In this document: piece by piece, positions 55,424 to 64,000 of the stretch
Layout of the letters: every line of letters begins with the position of its first letter
Position numbering within the stretch: position 1 is the stretch's first letter
Source: Pseudomonas sp. GM50
Lineage (GTDB): Bacteria; Pseudomonadota; Gammaproteobacteria; Pseudomonadales; Pseudomonadaceae
DNA length: 64,000 nt
Assembly (NCBI RefSeq): GCF_000282375.1
Contig: NZ_AKJK01000041.1
Span: forward strand, 57,832 to 121,831
Direction of reading: 5' to 3'
Notes under the pieces: model-generated
The model's database searches: none
Seen by the model: the letters and a program-made list of their open reading frames with translations, nothing else
What the model was told of the DNA's origin: nothing
Translations under genes and position numbers: made by a program

Positions 55424-55463
55424 AAAAACGCCCCTGATCTCGCGATCCGGGGCGTTTTTTATT
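55424..55463 (+). terminator. Rho-independent terminator after yceI
   Basis: Stem CGCCCC-T-GATC / GATC-C-GGGGCG with a 4-base loop, followed by six T and preceded by five A. Confidence 0.9.
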
Positions 55464-55496
55464 TCTGATGGGTTAGGGCCGATCGGCACATAACCC

Positions 55497-55584
55497 TGTA
55501 GGAGCCAGGCTTGCCGGCGAAGGGGGCGACTCGGTTTTTGTGGTGTAGCGGATGACGTCTTCGCGGGCAAGCCTCGCTCCTACA
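55497..55584. repeat. REP pair, family A, degraded left arm
   Basis: The left arm reads TGTAGGAGCCAGGCTTGCCG with two changes from the family; the right arm is intact. It lies between two terminators of convergent genes. Confidence 0.88.
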
Positions 55585-55602
55585 AGTTTTTTCGTCAGCC
55601 AG

Positions 55603-55639
55603 AAAAAATGCCCCGGATCGTGAGATCCGGGGCATTTTT
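55603..55639 (-). terminator. Rho-independent terminator after rhlE, bidirectional
   Basis: Perfect 11-bp stem TGCCCCGGATC / GATCCGGGGCA with loop GTGA, flanked by A-run and T-run, just downstream of rhlE. Confidence 0.9.
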
Positions 55640-55654
55640 CATGGCTTTGAAAAC

Positions 55655-57520
55655 TCAGCGATTGCGGGTCAGCAAGGCTGGTTTTTCGCCGCGCGGACGG
55701 CCTGGGAGTTGATCAAGTTGCTCAGGTGTCGGGAAGCGATCGCTTTTCGACTCCTTGTGAATGATCTTCGGTGCCGGGCCACGCGGGTTCTGCACGGCGG
55801 GTTCCGAACGAGGCTGCTCGTCACGGGCCGGTCGGCGGTTGCGGGACTCTTCACGACGGGCCTGGCCGTCACGTGGAGCACCGTTGCGTGGGCCGCTGCG
55901 CTTGGCCGGTGGGGTGCCGGTGGTTGCGCCGCTGCTGCTGCGCGGACCGTTTTGGCGACCTTGTGGCTGGCCGGTGCGCGGAGCACCTGCGCCTGCGCCT
56001 TGTGCCGGAGCGCCCGGACGGCGACCACGGCCCTGGGCAGGTTTGGCTTGAGGCACGTAGTCGACGCGGTTACCGAAGTTATCGACATCGTCGTCCAGGA
56101 ACTCGTCCGGAGCACGGTCAGCGGCGGCGCGAGGTGCCGGACGCTGTTGCTCACGCGCCGGGGTGCCTTCGCGAGGCTTGTGTTCACGGGCAGGGCGATC
56201 GCCACGGCCAGTGGCAGCAGGTTTTTCCTTGCCGCCCTTGTCCTTGCCTTTGTCTTTACGACCGCCACCACCACCGCTGCCGTTCGGACCGTCGCCGCGC
56301 GGGCCACGTGGGTTGCGCGGGTTACGCACATCCGGACGCTCGCGAACTTCAGGTTTCTCGGCTTCCACAGCGCTGGAGTCGAAGCCCATCAGGTTGCCGT
56401 CGGCAATCTTCTGCTTGGTCATGCGCTCGATGCTTTTCAGCAGCTTTTCTTCATCCGGAGCAACCAGCGAGATCGCCTCGCCCGAACGACCGGCACGGCC
56501 AGTACGGCCGATACGGTGCACGTAATCTTCGTCGACGTTCGGCAGTTCGAAGTTGACCACGTGAGGCAACTGGTCGATGTCCAGGCCGCGAGCGGCGATG
56601 TCGGTGGCGACCAGGATGCGCACTTCACCAGCCTTGAAGTCGGCCAGGGCTTTGGTGCGGGCGTTCTGGCTCTTGTTACCGTGGATAGCAACGGCGGTGA
56701 GGCCGTGTTTGTCCAGGTACTCGGCCAGGCGGTTGGCGCCGTGCTTGGTGCGGGTGAACACCAGCACCTGTTCCCAGGCGCCGGCGGTGATCAGGTGCGC
56801 CAGCAACGAACGCTTGTGGCTGGCGGCCAGACGGAATACGCGTTGTTCGATCCGCTCGACCGTGGTGTTCGGCGGCGTGACTTCGATGCGTTCCGGGTTG
56901 TGCAGCAGCTTGCCGGCGAGGTCGGTGATGTCTTTGGAGAACGTCGCCGAGAACAGCAGGTTCTGGCGTTTGCTCGGCAGACGGGCAAGGACCTTTTTCA
57001 CGTCATGGACAAAGCCCATGTCGAGCATGCGGTCGGCTTCGTCCAGCACGAGGATTTCCACGTGAGACAAATCGACGCTGCCTTGGCCGGCCAGGTCGAG
57101 CAGGCGACCGGGGCAGGCCACCAGCACGTCGACACCGCGGGACATGGCCTGAACCTGTGGGTTCATGCCGACGCCGCCGAAGATGCAGGCACTGACGAAC
57201 TTCAGGTCACGGGCATAGACCTTGAAGCTCTCGTGCACCTGGGCCGCGAGTTCGCGGGTTGGGGTCAGGACCAGTACGCGCGGTTGGCGCGGGCCGTGAC
57301 GCTGGGATTTGTCCGGGTGACCGTTGGGAAACAACCGTTCCAGAATCGGAAGGGCGAAGCCGCCGGTTTTACCAGTACCTGTCTGTGCCGCAACCATCAG
57401 GTCGCGACCTTGCAACACGGCGGGAATGGCCCGCTGTTGCACCGGAGTAGGCTCGGTATAGCCCGCTGCCTCGATGGCGCGGACTAAAGCCTCGGAGAGA
57501 CCGAGGGAAGCAAAGGACAT
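55655..57520 (-). CDS. rhlE: DEAD-box RNA helicase, RhlE2-like, with long disordered tail
   Basis: The 621 residues carry all DEAD-box motifs: [14 protein letters not shown] (Q), AQTGTGKT (I), TPTRELAAQ (Ia), LDEADRML (II), SATF (III) and [13 protein letters not shown] (VI). From about residue 375 on the protein is a basic Gly/Arg/Pro/Lys-rich tail. By synteny with metF-ahcY it matches RhlE2 of P. aeruginosa, an RNase E-associated helicase. The start at 57520 follows AGGA; the 222 bases upstream look like a long leader. Confidence 0.93.
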   Translation of the reverse strand: MSFASLGLSEALVRAIEAAGYTEPTPVQQRAIPAVLQGRDLMVAAQTGTGKTGGFALPILERLFPNGHPDKSQRHGPRQPRVLVLTPTRELAAQVHESFKVYARDLKFVSACIFGGVGMNPQVQAMSRGVDVLVACPGRLLDLAGQGSVDLSHVEILVLDEADRMLDMGFVHDVKKVLARLPSKRQNLLFSATFSKDITDLAGKLLHNPERIEVTPPNTTVERIEQRVFRLAASHKRSLLAHLITAGAWEQVLVFTRTKHGANRLAEYLDKHGLTAVAIHGNKSQNARTKALADFKAGEVRILVATDIAARGLDIDQLPHVVNFELPNVDEDYVHRIGRTGRAGRSGEAISLVAPDEEKLLKSIERMTKQKIADGNLMGFDSSAVEAEKPEVRERPDVRNPRNPRGPRGDGPNGSGGGGGRKDKGKDKGGKEKPAATGRGDRPAREHKPREGTPAREQQRPAPRAAADRAPDEFLDDDVDNFGNRVDYVPQAKPAQGRGRRPGAPAQGAGAGAPRTGQPQGRQNGPRSSSGATTGTPPAKRSGPRNGAPRDGQARREESRNRRPARDEQPRSEPAVQNPRGPAPKIIHKESKSDRFPTPEQLDQLPGRPRGEKPALLTRNR

Positions 57521-57742
57521 GAGTAATCCTGTTTTAGTTAGGGCTTGGCCCAATGGGAGTCTTGCCTGGCGCGAATCGCGTTTAAGAGGACGCAATCCCG
57601 TCCGGTCCTGCTGGGCCTCGAAGGCTCGTCTGGAGCGCTCGCGCGGGCTGAAAAGCTGCGCTGTAGCGTGATCGAGATGCCTTGAACAAGTCCGAGCGTC
57701 CGGGCGTGAGCCTGGCGGGAAGGCCGGAGTATAACAGAGCAA

Positions 57743-58558
57743 TCACTGCGCGCCGCTTTCCTGCTGCTCAACGGTTTTTCCGCCGGTTGCGGTGGCGCTG
57801 GCAGAGCGTGCTTCGGAGGCCGGGCCGGCGCCATAGCGGGCGCTCAGTTCGGCGTAGGCCGGCTCGCGCTTGAAGCGTTTGAGCTCGGCACCGAAACGCT
57901 GCACCAACAAATCCATCCCGGCATTGCGGCGTACCGCCAGAAACTGGCTTTGCTGGCTGATAATGATCGGGTTCTCGGTGATCTTGTCGCGGATATTCAG
58001 TTGATCGAGCAAATGCTGGCCGACCCGGCGATCGGTGATCAGCAGGTCGATGCGGCCGCGCACCAGTTTGCCGAAGTTGGCTTCATGGGTGGGTGCCGGC
58101 TCTTGGGTGAACAGCGTCGATTCGCTGAAGTCCTTGCTGTACAGGTAGCCTGGCGAGGTGCCGATGGTCAGGCCTTTCAGATCGTCCAGGGTGCGAAATG
58201 GAAAGGGCCGTTCGTTGGCGTAGAACATCACGAACTCGACTTGCGAGAGCGGTTCGCTGGGGTAGAGCAGGGTCGCATCACGTTCATCGCTGTGGAAAAT
58301 ATCCAGCGCGCCATCCGCCTGGCCTTGCTCAAGCATCGACAGGCAGCGTTTCCATGGCAAGAACTGCCATTCCACGTCGATCCCGAGGCGTTTGAAGACG
58401 ATGGCCGTGGTTTCGTAGTCCAAGCCCAGCGATTTGCCGTTTTCCTCGTACACGTAAGGTGCCCAGGGTTCGGTGACAATACGCAACTTCTCGCCCCGAG
58501 CGGTGAAGCTCAGGCAAGTGAACAGAAGCACGGTCAGTAACTGAGCGATCAGGGGCAT
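57743..58558 (-). CDS. Periplasmic amino acid-type substrate-binding protein
   Basis: The 271-residue protein has a signal peptide (IAQLLTVLLFTCLSFTARG) and an SBP_bac_3-like domain (LRIVTEPWAPYVYEENGKSLG, LEQGQADGALDIFHSD, GLTIGTSPGYLY). There are no adjacent ABC permease genes. The last 30 residues are low-complexity. The ligand is unknown. Confidence 0.85.
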   Translation of the reverse strand: MPLIAQLLTVLLFTCLSFTARGEKLRIVTEPWAPYVYEENGKSLGLDYETTAIVFKRLGIDVEWQFLPWKRCLSMLEQGQADGALDIFHSDERDATLLYPSEPLSQVEFVMFYANERPFPFRTLDDLKGLTIGTSPGYLYSKDFSESTLFTQEPAPTHEANFGKLVRGRIDLLITDRRVGQHLLDQLNIRDKITENPIIISQQSQFLAVRRNAGMDLLVQRFGAELKRFKREPAYAELSARYGAGPASEARSASATATGGKTVEQQESGAQ

Positions 58559-58654
58559 GGATTGAGATTACGACGAGAAATCATAAAGAGCCAGAAACCG
58601 GATCCAGAAGCTCTATCTCAGGATATGACTGCACAATAAAGGGGCGCCGCAAAG

Positions 58655-58720
58655 CAAAAGATCGCAGCCTTCGGCAGCTTCCACAGGCGCGTAGAAGCTG
58701 CCGAAGGCTGCGATCTTTTG
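58655..58720. repeat. Perfect 27-bp inverted repeat, family E
   Basis: Two 27-base arms (58655-58681 and 58694-58720), each beginning with CAAAAGATCGCAGCC and ending GGCAGCTTC, match without mismatch around a 12-base loop. On the minus strand the right arm ends in CTTTTG, so it may terminate metF transcription. Confidence 0.9.
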
Positions 58721-58746
58721 ATCTTGCCTTTGCTTTTGCTTTGCTT

Positions 58747-59592
58747 TTAACGCGGCAACTTCAGGTTATTCCACACCGCCAGGCTCGGCTCAGCCTGGTT
58801 CAGCGTGTAGAAATGCAACCCTGGAGCGCCACCCTGCAGCAGGCGTTCGCACATCTCGGTGATGACTTGCTCACCAAAGCCTTGAATGCTCTGGGTGTCG
58901 TCGCCGTAGGCTTCCAGTTGCTTGCGGATCCAGCGCGGGATTTCCGCACCGCAAGCGTCGGAAAAGCGCGCCAGCTTGCTGTAGTTGGTGATCGGCATGA
59001 TCCCCGGCACGATCGGGATGTTCACGCCCTTGGCCCGTACACGCTCGACGAAGTAGAAATAACTGTCGGCGTTGAAGAAGTACTGGGTGATCGCACTGTT
59101 GGCGCCGGCGTTAGCCTTGCGCACGAAGTTGTTGAGATCGTCTTCAAAATTGCGCGCTTGCGGATGCATTTCCGGGTAAGCGGCGACTTCGATGTGGAAA
59201 TGATCGCCGGTTTCTTCACGAATGAATTCAACCAGGTCATTGGCGTGACGCATCTCGCCGCTGGCCATGCCCATGCCCGAGGGCAGGTCACCGCGAAGCG
59301 CAACGATACGCTTGATGCCGGCTGCCTTGTACTGGCTCAGCAGGCCGCGCAGGTCGTCCTTGCTGTCGCCCACGCAAGACAGATGCGGTGCGGCAGGGAC
59401 TTTGACTTCGCTTTCAAGCTGCAACACGGTGTTGAGGGTGCGATCACGGGTCGAACCGCCAGCGCCATAGGTGCAGGAGAAGAAGTCAGGGTTGTAGGTC
59501 GCCAGATGACGGGCAGTGGCGATCAGTTTTTCATGCCCAGCATCGGTCTTCGTAGGGAAGAACTCGAAGCTGTAGCGACGGTCTTGGGACAT
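58747..59592 (-). CDS. metF: 5,10-Methylenetetrahydrofolate reductase MetF
   Basis: MetF makes 5-methyl-THF, the methyl donor for methionine synthase. The 281 residues begin MSQDRRYSFEFFPTKTDAGHEKL-type sequence and contain CTYGAGGSTRDRT, HLSCVGDS and ALRGDLPSG with the FAD-binding TIM barrel. Two ATGs are possible (59598 and 59592); AAGGA is eight bases from the second, which is preferred. It follows ahcY with a REP between them and is probably cotranscribed from the riboswitch-controlled promoter. Confidence 0.95.
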   Translation of the reverse strand: MSQDRRYSFEFFPTKTDAGHEKLIATARHLATYNPDFFSCTYGAGGSTRDRTLNTVLQLESEVKVPAAPHLSCVGDSKDDLRGLLSQYKAAGIKRIVALRGDLPSGMGMASGEMRHANDLVEFIREETGDHFHIEVAAYPEMHPQARNFEDDLNNFVRKANAGANSAITQYFFNADSYFYFVERVRAKGVNIPIVPGIMPITNYSKLARFSDACGAEIPRWIRKQLEAYGDDTQSIQGFGEQVITEMCERLLQGGAPGLHFYTLNQAEPSLAVWNNLKLPR

Positions 59593-59639
59593 GGTCATAT
59601 CCTTGGAAGCGTATAAGCCTTGCAGGACGCTACGTTCTC

Positions 59640-59728
59640 TGTAGGAGCGAAGCTTGCTCGCGAAGCAGGCGCCGCGGCGTTTCAGAAACGCCGTGGTGAA
59701 GCGTTCGCGAGCAAGCTTCGCTCCTACA
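59640..59728. repeat. REP pair, family A variant, between ahcY and metF
   Basis: Arms TGTAGGAGCGAAGCTTGCTC and inverse, heads outside. It would fold in the ahcY-metF message and could reduce metF expression relative to ahcY. Confidence 0.88.
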
Positions 59729-59787
59729 GAGCGCGCGTGGTTCCTGCATGAGTCCGCTCCCCTTGAGGATGCGGACAGCAGGACCAA

Positions 59788-61402
<1,615 letters not shown>

Positions 61403-61522
61403 GCCTTTCTGCAAGGTCAATGTCCGAACGGTAATCGAGACCATAGTCGATGCTTGATAGAGCTCTAATCCGGGCTCTGCCATGATGGCCGGCATCAATC
61501 GGCAAGACGGTCAGGAGTGAGC

Positions 61523-61927
61523 ATGAATTTCCACACCCGCAAATGGGTAAAACCCGAAGACCTCAACCCCAACGGCACGCTGTTCGGCGGTAGCCTGTTG
61601 CGCTGGATCGACGAAGAAGCGGCGATCTACGCCATCGTCCAGCTGGGCAATCAGCGCGTTGTCACCAAATACATTTCCGAAATCAACTTCGTCAGCGCCT
61701 CGCGCCAGGGCGACATCATCGAGCTGGGCATCACCGCCACCGAGTTCGGTCGCACCTCGATCACGCTGACCTGCGAAGTGCGCAACAAGATCACCCGCAA
61801 GAGCATCCTGACGGTGGAGAAGATGGTTTTCGTGAACCTGGGCGAAGACGGCCTGCCTTCGCCGCACGGCCGGACCGAGATCAGGTACGTCAAAGACCAG
61901 TTCAAGGATGATGAAATCGGCGGGTGA
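61523..61927 (+). CDS. Acyl-CoA thioesterase (YciA-type hotdog)
   Basis: The 134-residue single hotdog-fold protein shows NPNGTLFGGSLLRWIDEEAA, with the Asp of the YciA-like active site, and VTKYISEINFVSASRQGD. It probably hydrolyses acyl-CoA in the cytoplasm. The ATG at 61523 follows AGGAG; a GTG six bases upstream is possible. It is divergent from ahcY. Confidence 0.9.
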   Translation: MNFHTRKWVKPEDLNPNGTLFGGSLLRWIDEEAAIYAIVQLGNQRVVTKYISEINFVSASRQGDIIELGITATEFGRTSITLTCEVRNKITRKSILTVEKMVFVNLGEDGLPSPHGRTEIRYVKDQFKDDEIGG

Positions 61928-61940
61928 AATTGGCGGTGCG

Positions 61941-62039
61941 GCCTTCGCGAGCAAGCCCGCTCCCACATCTGATCCTCAGTGAGCACAGACTTTGTGCGCG
62001 ACAGAGATCCAGTGTGGGAGCGGGCTTGCTCGCGAAAGC
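61941..62039. repeat. REP pair, family D, heads inside
   Basis: Arms GCCTTCGCGAGCAAGCCCGC and inverse with facing TGTGGGAG heads, between the thioesterase and FNT genes. Confidence 0.88.
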
Positions 62040-62132
62040 GGTCTATCGGTCAGAGATGATTTAACGGATCACTGAACAGCTCCGAACCCCGCGTGTCGTA
62101 ATTAAACGACACGCCACTGGTTCAGGAGCTTT

Positions 62133-63020
62133 ATGGACACGCCCAAAGACGGCAAGACCCCGGACCTCTCGGCGCAAGAACAGCGCGAGGTCGACAAGAG
62201 CCAGCCACCGCGCGCGGCGGTGCTGCACGAAATCATTCGCACCCAAGGTAATCAGGAACTCGAGCGTAGCGTTGCGGCGCTGTGGTGGTCGGCCCTGGCT
62301 GCCGGCCTGACCATGGGCTTGTCGCTGATGGGCATGGGGTTGCTCAACTCGCGTCTGCCGGACGGCGAAGGCTTCAAGGTGATCGCCAGTTTTGGGTACT
62401 GCGCAGGTTTTCTCGCGGTGATTCTCGCCCGTCAGCAACTCTTCACCGAAAACACCCTGACTGCCGTACTGCCGATCATGAGCAAGCCTACGCTGGGTAA
62501 TTTCGGTCGGTTGTTTCGGCTGTGGTCGGTGGTTCTGGTGGGCAACCTTTGCGGCACTCTGCTGGTGGCGTACGTGATGCTGCACCTGCCGATTTTCGAC
62601 ACCAAGACCGATCTGGCCTTCCTCGATATCGGGCGCAAGGTCATGGAGAACGATGCCGGTAAAATGTTCGCCAAAGGCATCATCTCTGGCTGGATGATCG
62701 CCACCATGGTCTGGATGATCCCGTCCATGGAAAGCGCCAAGATGTGGATCATTATCCTCATCACCTATTTCATGGCGCTGGGAGATTTCACTCACATCGT
62801 GGTCGGATCGGTCGAGGTTTCGTACCTGGTGTTCGCCGGCGAGTTGCCGTGGAAGGATTTCTGGCTGGTGTTTGCAGGTCCCACGCTGGTGGGGAACATC
62901 ATCGGTGGCAGTTTTATCTTCGCGCTGATCAGTCACGCGCAGATTCGCAGTGAAAGCGGACCACCGAAGACATCTGCGGAACGGGACCAGGAAACCGAAC
63001 CGCAGAAGATCAAAAAATGA
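62133..63020 (+). CDS. Formate/nitrite transporter (FNT) family protein, YfdC-like
   Basis: The 295-residue protein has six main hydrophobic helices with the FNT features ARQQLFTENTLTAVLP, GNLCGTLLVAY and GDFTHIVVGSVEVSYLVFAGE, plus a charged N-terminal extension (about 45 residues, with QEQREVDKSQPPRAA) like that of E. coli YfdC. It should be a pentameric anion channel; the substrate is unclear. Confidence 0.88.
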   Translation: MDTPKDGKTPDLSAQEQREVDKSQPPRAAVLHEIIRTQGNQELERSVAALWWSALAAGLTMGLSLMGMGLLNSRLPDGEGFKVIASFGYCAGFLAVILARQQLFTENTLTAVLPIMSKPTLGNFGRLFRLWSVVLVGNLCGTLLVAYVMLHLPIFDTKTDLAFLDIGRKVMENDAGKMFAKGIISGWMIATMVWMIPSMESAKMWIIILITYFMALGDFTHIVVGSVEVSYLVFAGELPWKDFWLVFAGPTLVGNIIGGSFIFALISHAQIRSESGPPKTSAERDQETEPQKIKK

Positions 63021-63063
63021 AGGGTAAACGTACCTGATGCCAGTCAGTTCAAGACGCAAAACC

Positions 63064-63153
63064 TGTGGGAGCGGGCTTGCTCGCGAAGGCGGTGTGTCAG
63101 GCGACATCAATCTTGACTGTGCCGCCGCCTTCGCGAGCAAGCCCGCTCCCACA
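63064..63153. repeat. REP pair, family D, heads outside
   Basis: Arms TGTGGGAGCGGGCTTGCTCG and inverse, between convergent FNT and MFS genes. Confidence 0.9.
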
Positions 63154-63163
63154 TGGATTGCGC

Positions 63164-64000
63164 TTAGCCGGACACATTGACCGTGACAGCACTGCGACGC
63201 TGCAGGTAGATGAAAAACAACGCCGTCAGCACCGTCAACCCGCTGACCAGTGCGCCGGTCCACGGCAAGTCCGCCAGGTCCGCGCCACTGGCCACCACCA
63301 GCCCGCCAATCCATGCCCCGGCTGCGTTGCCGAGATTGAATGCACTTTGATTCAACGTCGATCCGAGGTTCGGTGCTTCATGGGCCTGATCGATGATCAG
63401 CAATTGCAGGATCGGGCACAGCGCAAACGCGAAGATGCCCCACAACACCAGCGTGATCGCCGCCGGGATCACCGAGTGGCTGGTCTGACTGAAAGCGGCC
63501 AGCACGACGACCACCGCCAGCGCCATGCCCACCAGAGAAGGCAGCAAACGACTGTCCGCCAATCGGCCGCCAAGCATGCTACCCGCCGTCAGGCCGACCC
63601 CGAACAACAGCAACATGATCGTCACGCCATGCGGGCTGACACCGGTGATGTCTTGCAGGATCGGTGCGATATAGGTGAACACGCTGAACAGACTGGTGGA
63701 CGCCAGCACGCTCATGCCCAGCGCCAGCAGCACGTTGACCTTGCCCAACACTTTGAACTCGCTGGCCAGGTTGGCCTTGTCCATAGGGATTTCCTTGGGC
63801 AGCCAAACCCACTGTGCGATGGCCGCGATCACACCAATCACCGAGACCGCCCAAAACGTCGAGCGCCAGCCGGCGTATTGTCCCAGCGCGGTGCCTAATG
63901 GAACGCCTAGCACGTTGGCCAGCGTCAGGCCGGTGAACATCATGGCAATCGCCTGGGCTCGTTTGTTCGGTGCCACCAGACCGGCGGCGACCACCGAGCC
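63164..64000 (-). CDS. MFS transporter, DHA1-type, C-terminal part (runs off the right edge)
   Basis: About 279 residues are visible, covering roughly eight of twelve membrane helices; the start lies beyond 64000. Features are LANVLGVPLGTALGQYAGWRSTFW at the middle (motif C-like helix), LLFGVGLTAGSMLGGRLAD with the loop 8-9 motif, and ALCPILQLLIIDQA. It resembles AraJ/YdhP-type drug or sugar exporters. Substrate is unknown. Confidence 0.9.
   Translation of the reverse strand, partial: GSVVAAGLVAPNKRAQAIAMMFTGLTLANVLGVPLGTALGQYAGWRSTFWAVSVIGVIAAIAQWVWLPKEIPMDKANLASEFKVLGKVNVLLALGMSVLASTSLFSVFTYIAPILQDITGVSPHGVTIMLLLFGVGLTAGSMLGGRLADSRLLPSLVGMALAVVVVLAAFSQTSHSVIPAAITLVLWGIFAFALCPILQLLIIDQAHEAPNLGSTLNQSAFNLGNAAGAWIGGLVVASGADLADLPWTGALVSGLTVLTALFFIYLQRRSAVTVNVSG

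Overview
The window is chromosomal DNA of a Pseudomonas species, most likely of the P. fluorescens complex. Gene order largely follows the well-known Pseudomonas backbone: ftsYEX-rpoH, thiSG-trmB, hemW-rdgB-metWX-yggT-proC-yggS divergent from pilT, pyrC'-pyrB-pyrR-ruvX-algH-tonB-gshB, the Pil-Chp cluster, rsmE-bioA, and rhlE-metF-ahcY. The DNA is GC-rich with strong third-position bias. At least 21 REP-type inverted repeats of about five sequence families fill the gaps. No rRNA, tRNA, IS element, integrase or CRISPR array is visible.

Layout. 1-5 kb: 5' part of an M16 peptidase, divergent from ftsY-ftsE-ftsX and rpoH; rpoH has an AlgU-like promoter. 5-8.4 kb: mtgA, a DUF423 protein, thiS-thiG, trmB. 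8.5-15.5 kb: a long minus-strand block (DUF3392, hemW, rdgB, DUF4426, metW, metX, DUF167, yggT, proC, yggS). 15.5-24.2 kb: pilT, an NlpC/P60 hydrolase, a TM2 protein, then pyrC'-pyrB-pyrR, ruvX, algH, a TonB-like protein and gshB. 24.4-34.4 kb: pilG-pilH-pilI-pilJ-chpA-chpC, without the methyltransferase pilK or methylesterase chpB known from P. aeruginosa. 34.5-44.8 kb: an accessory stretch with a small DUF6124-type gene behind a C4-like antisense RNA leader, a complete malonate decarboxylase locus (mdcABCDEGH, madLM, mdcR) and a TrhA-like protein. 44.9-48.5 kb: a D-glutamate utilisation locus (dguR divergent from dguABC). 48.6-64 kb: rsmE, bioA, an exported amine oxidase with a Lys/Pro/Ala-rich tail, an AT-richer beta-propeller gene, cytochrome b561 and YceI, the DEAD-box helicase rhlE, a periplasmic binding protein, metF-ahcY with an S-adenosylhomocysteine riboswitch, a thioesterase, an FNT channel and the 3' part of an MFS transporter.

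How the genes work together. MetX/MetW make activated homoserine; AhcY and MetF recycle homocysteine and supply methyl groups, under a SAH-sensing leader. PyrB and the catalytically dead PyrC' form the Pseudomonas aspartate transcarbamoylase. PilT and the Pil-Chp phosphorelay drive and control type IV pilus retraction. Mdc/Mad imports and decarboxylates malonate. The Dgu proteins oxidise D-glutamate.

The most interesting item is the structured RNA at 34936-35016. It has a 16-bp closing stem, and two of its segments are complementary to sites just upstream of the DUF6124 start codon, as in the C4 antisense RNAs of phages P1 and P7. Second is the adaptation-free chemosensory cluster.
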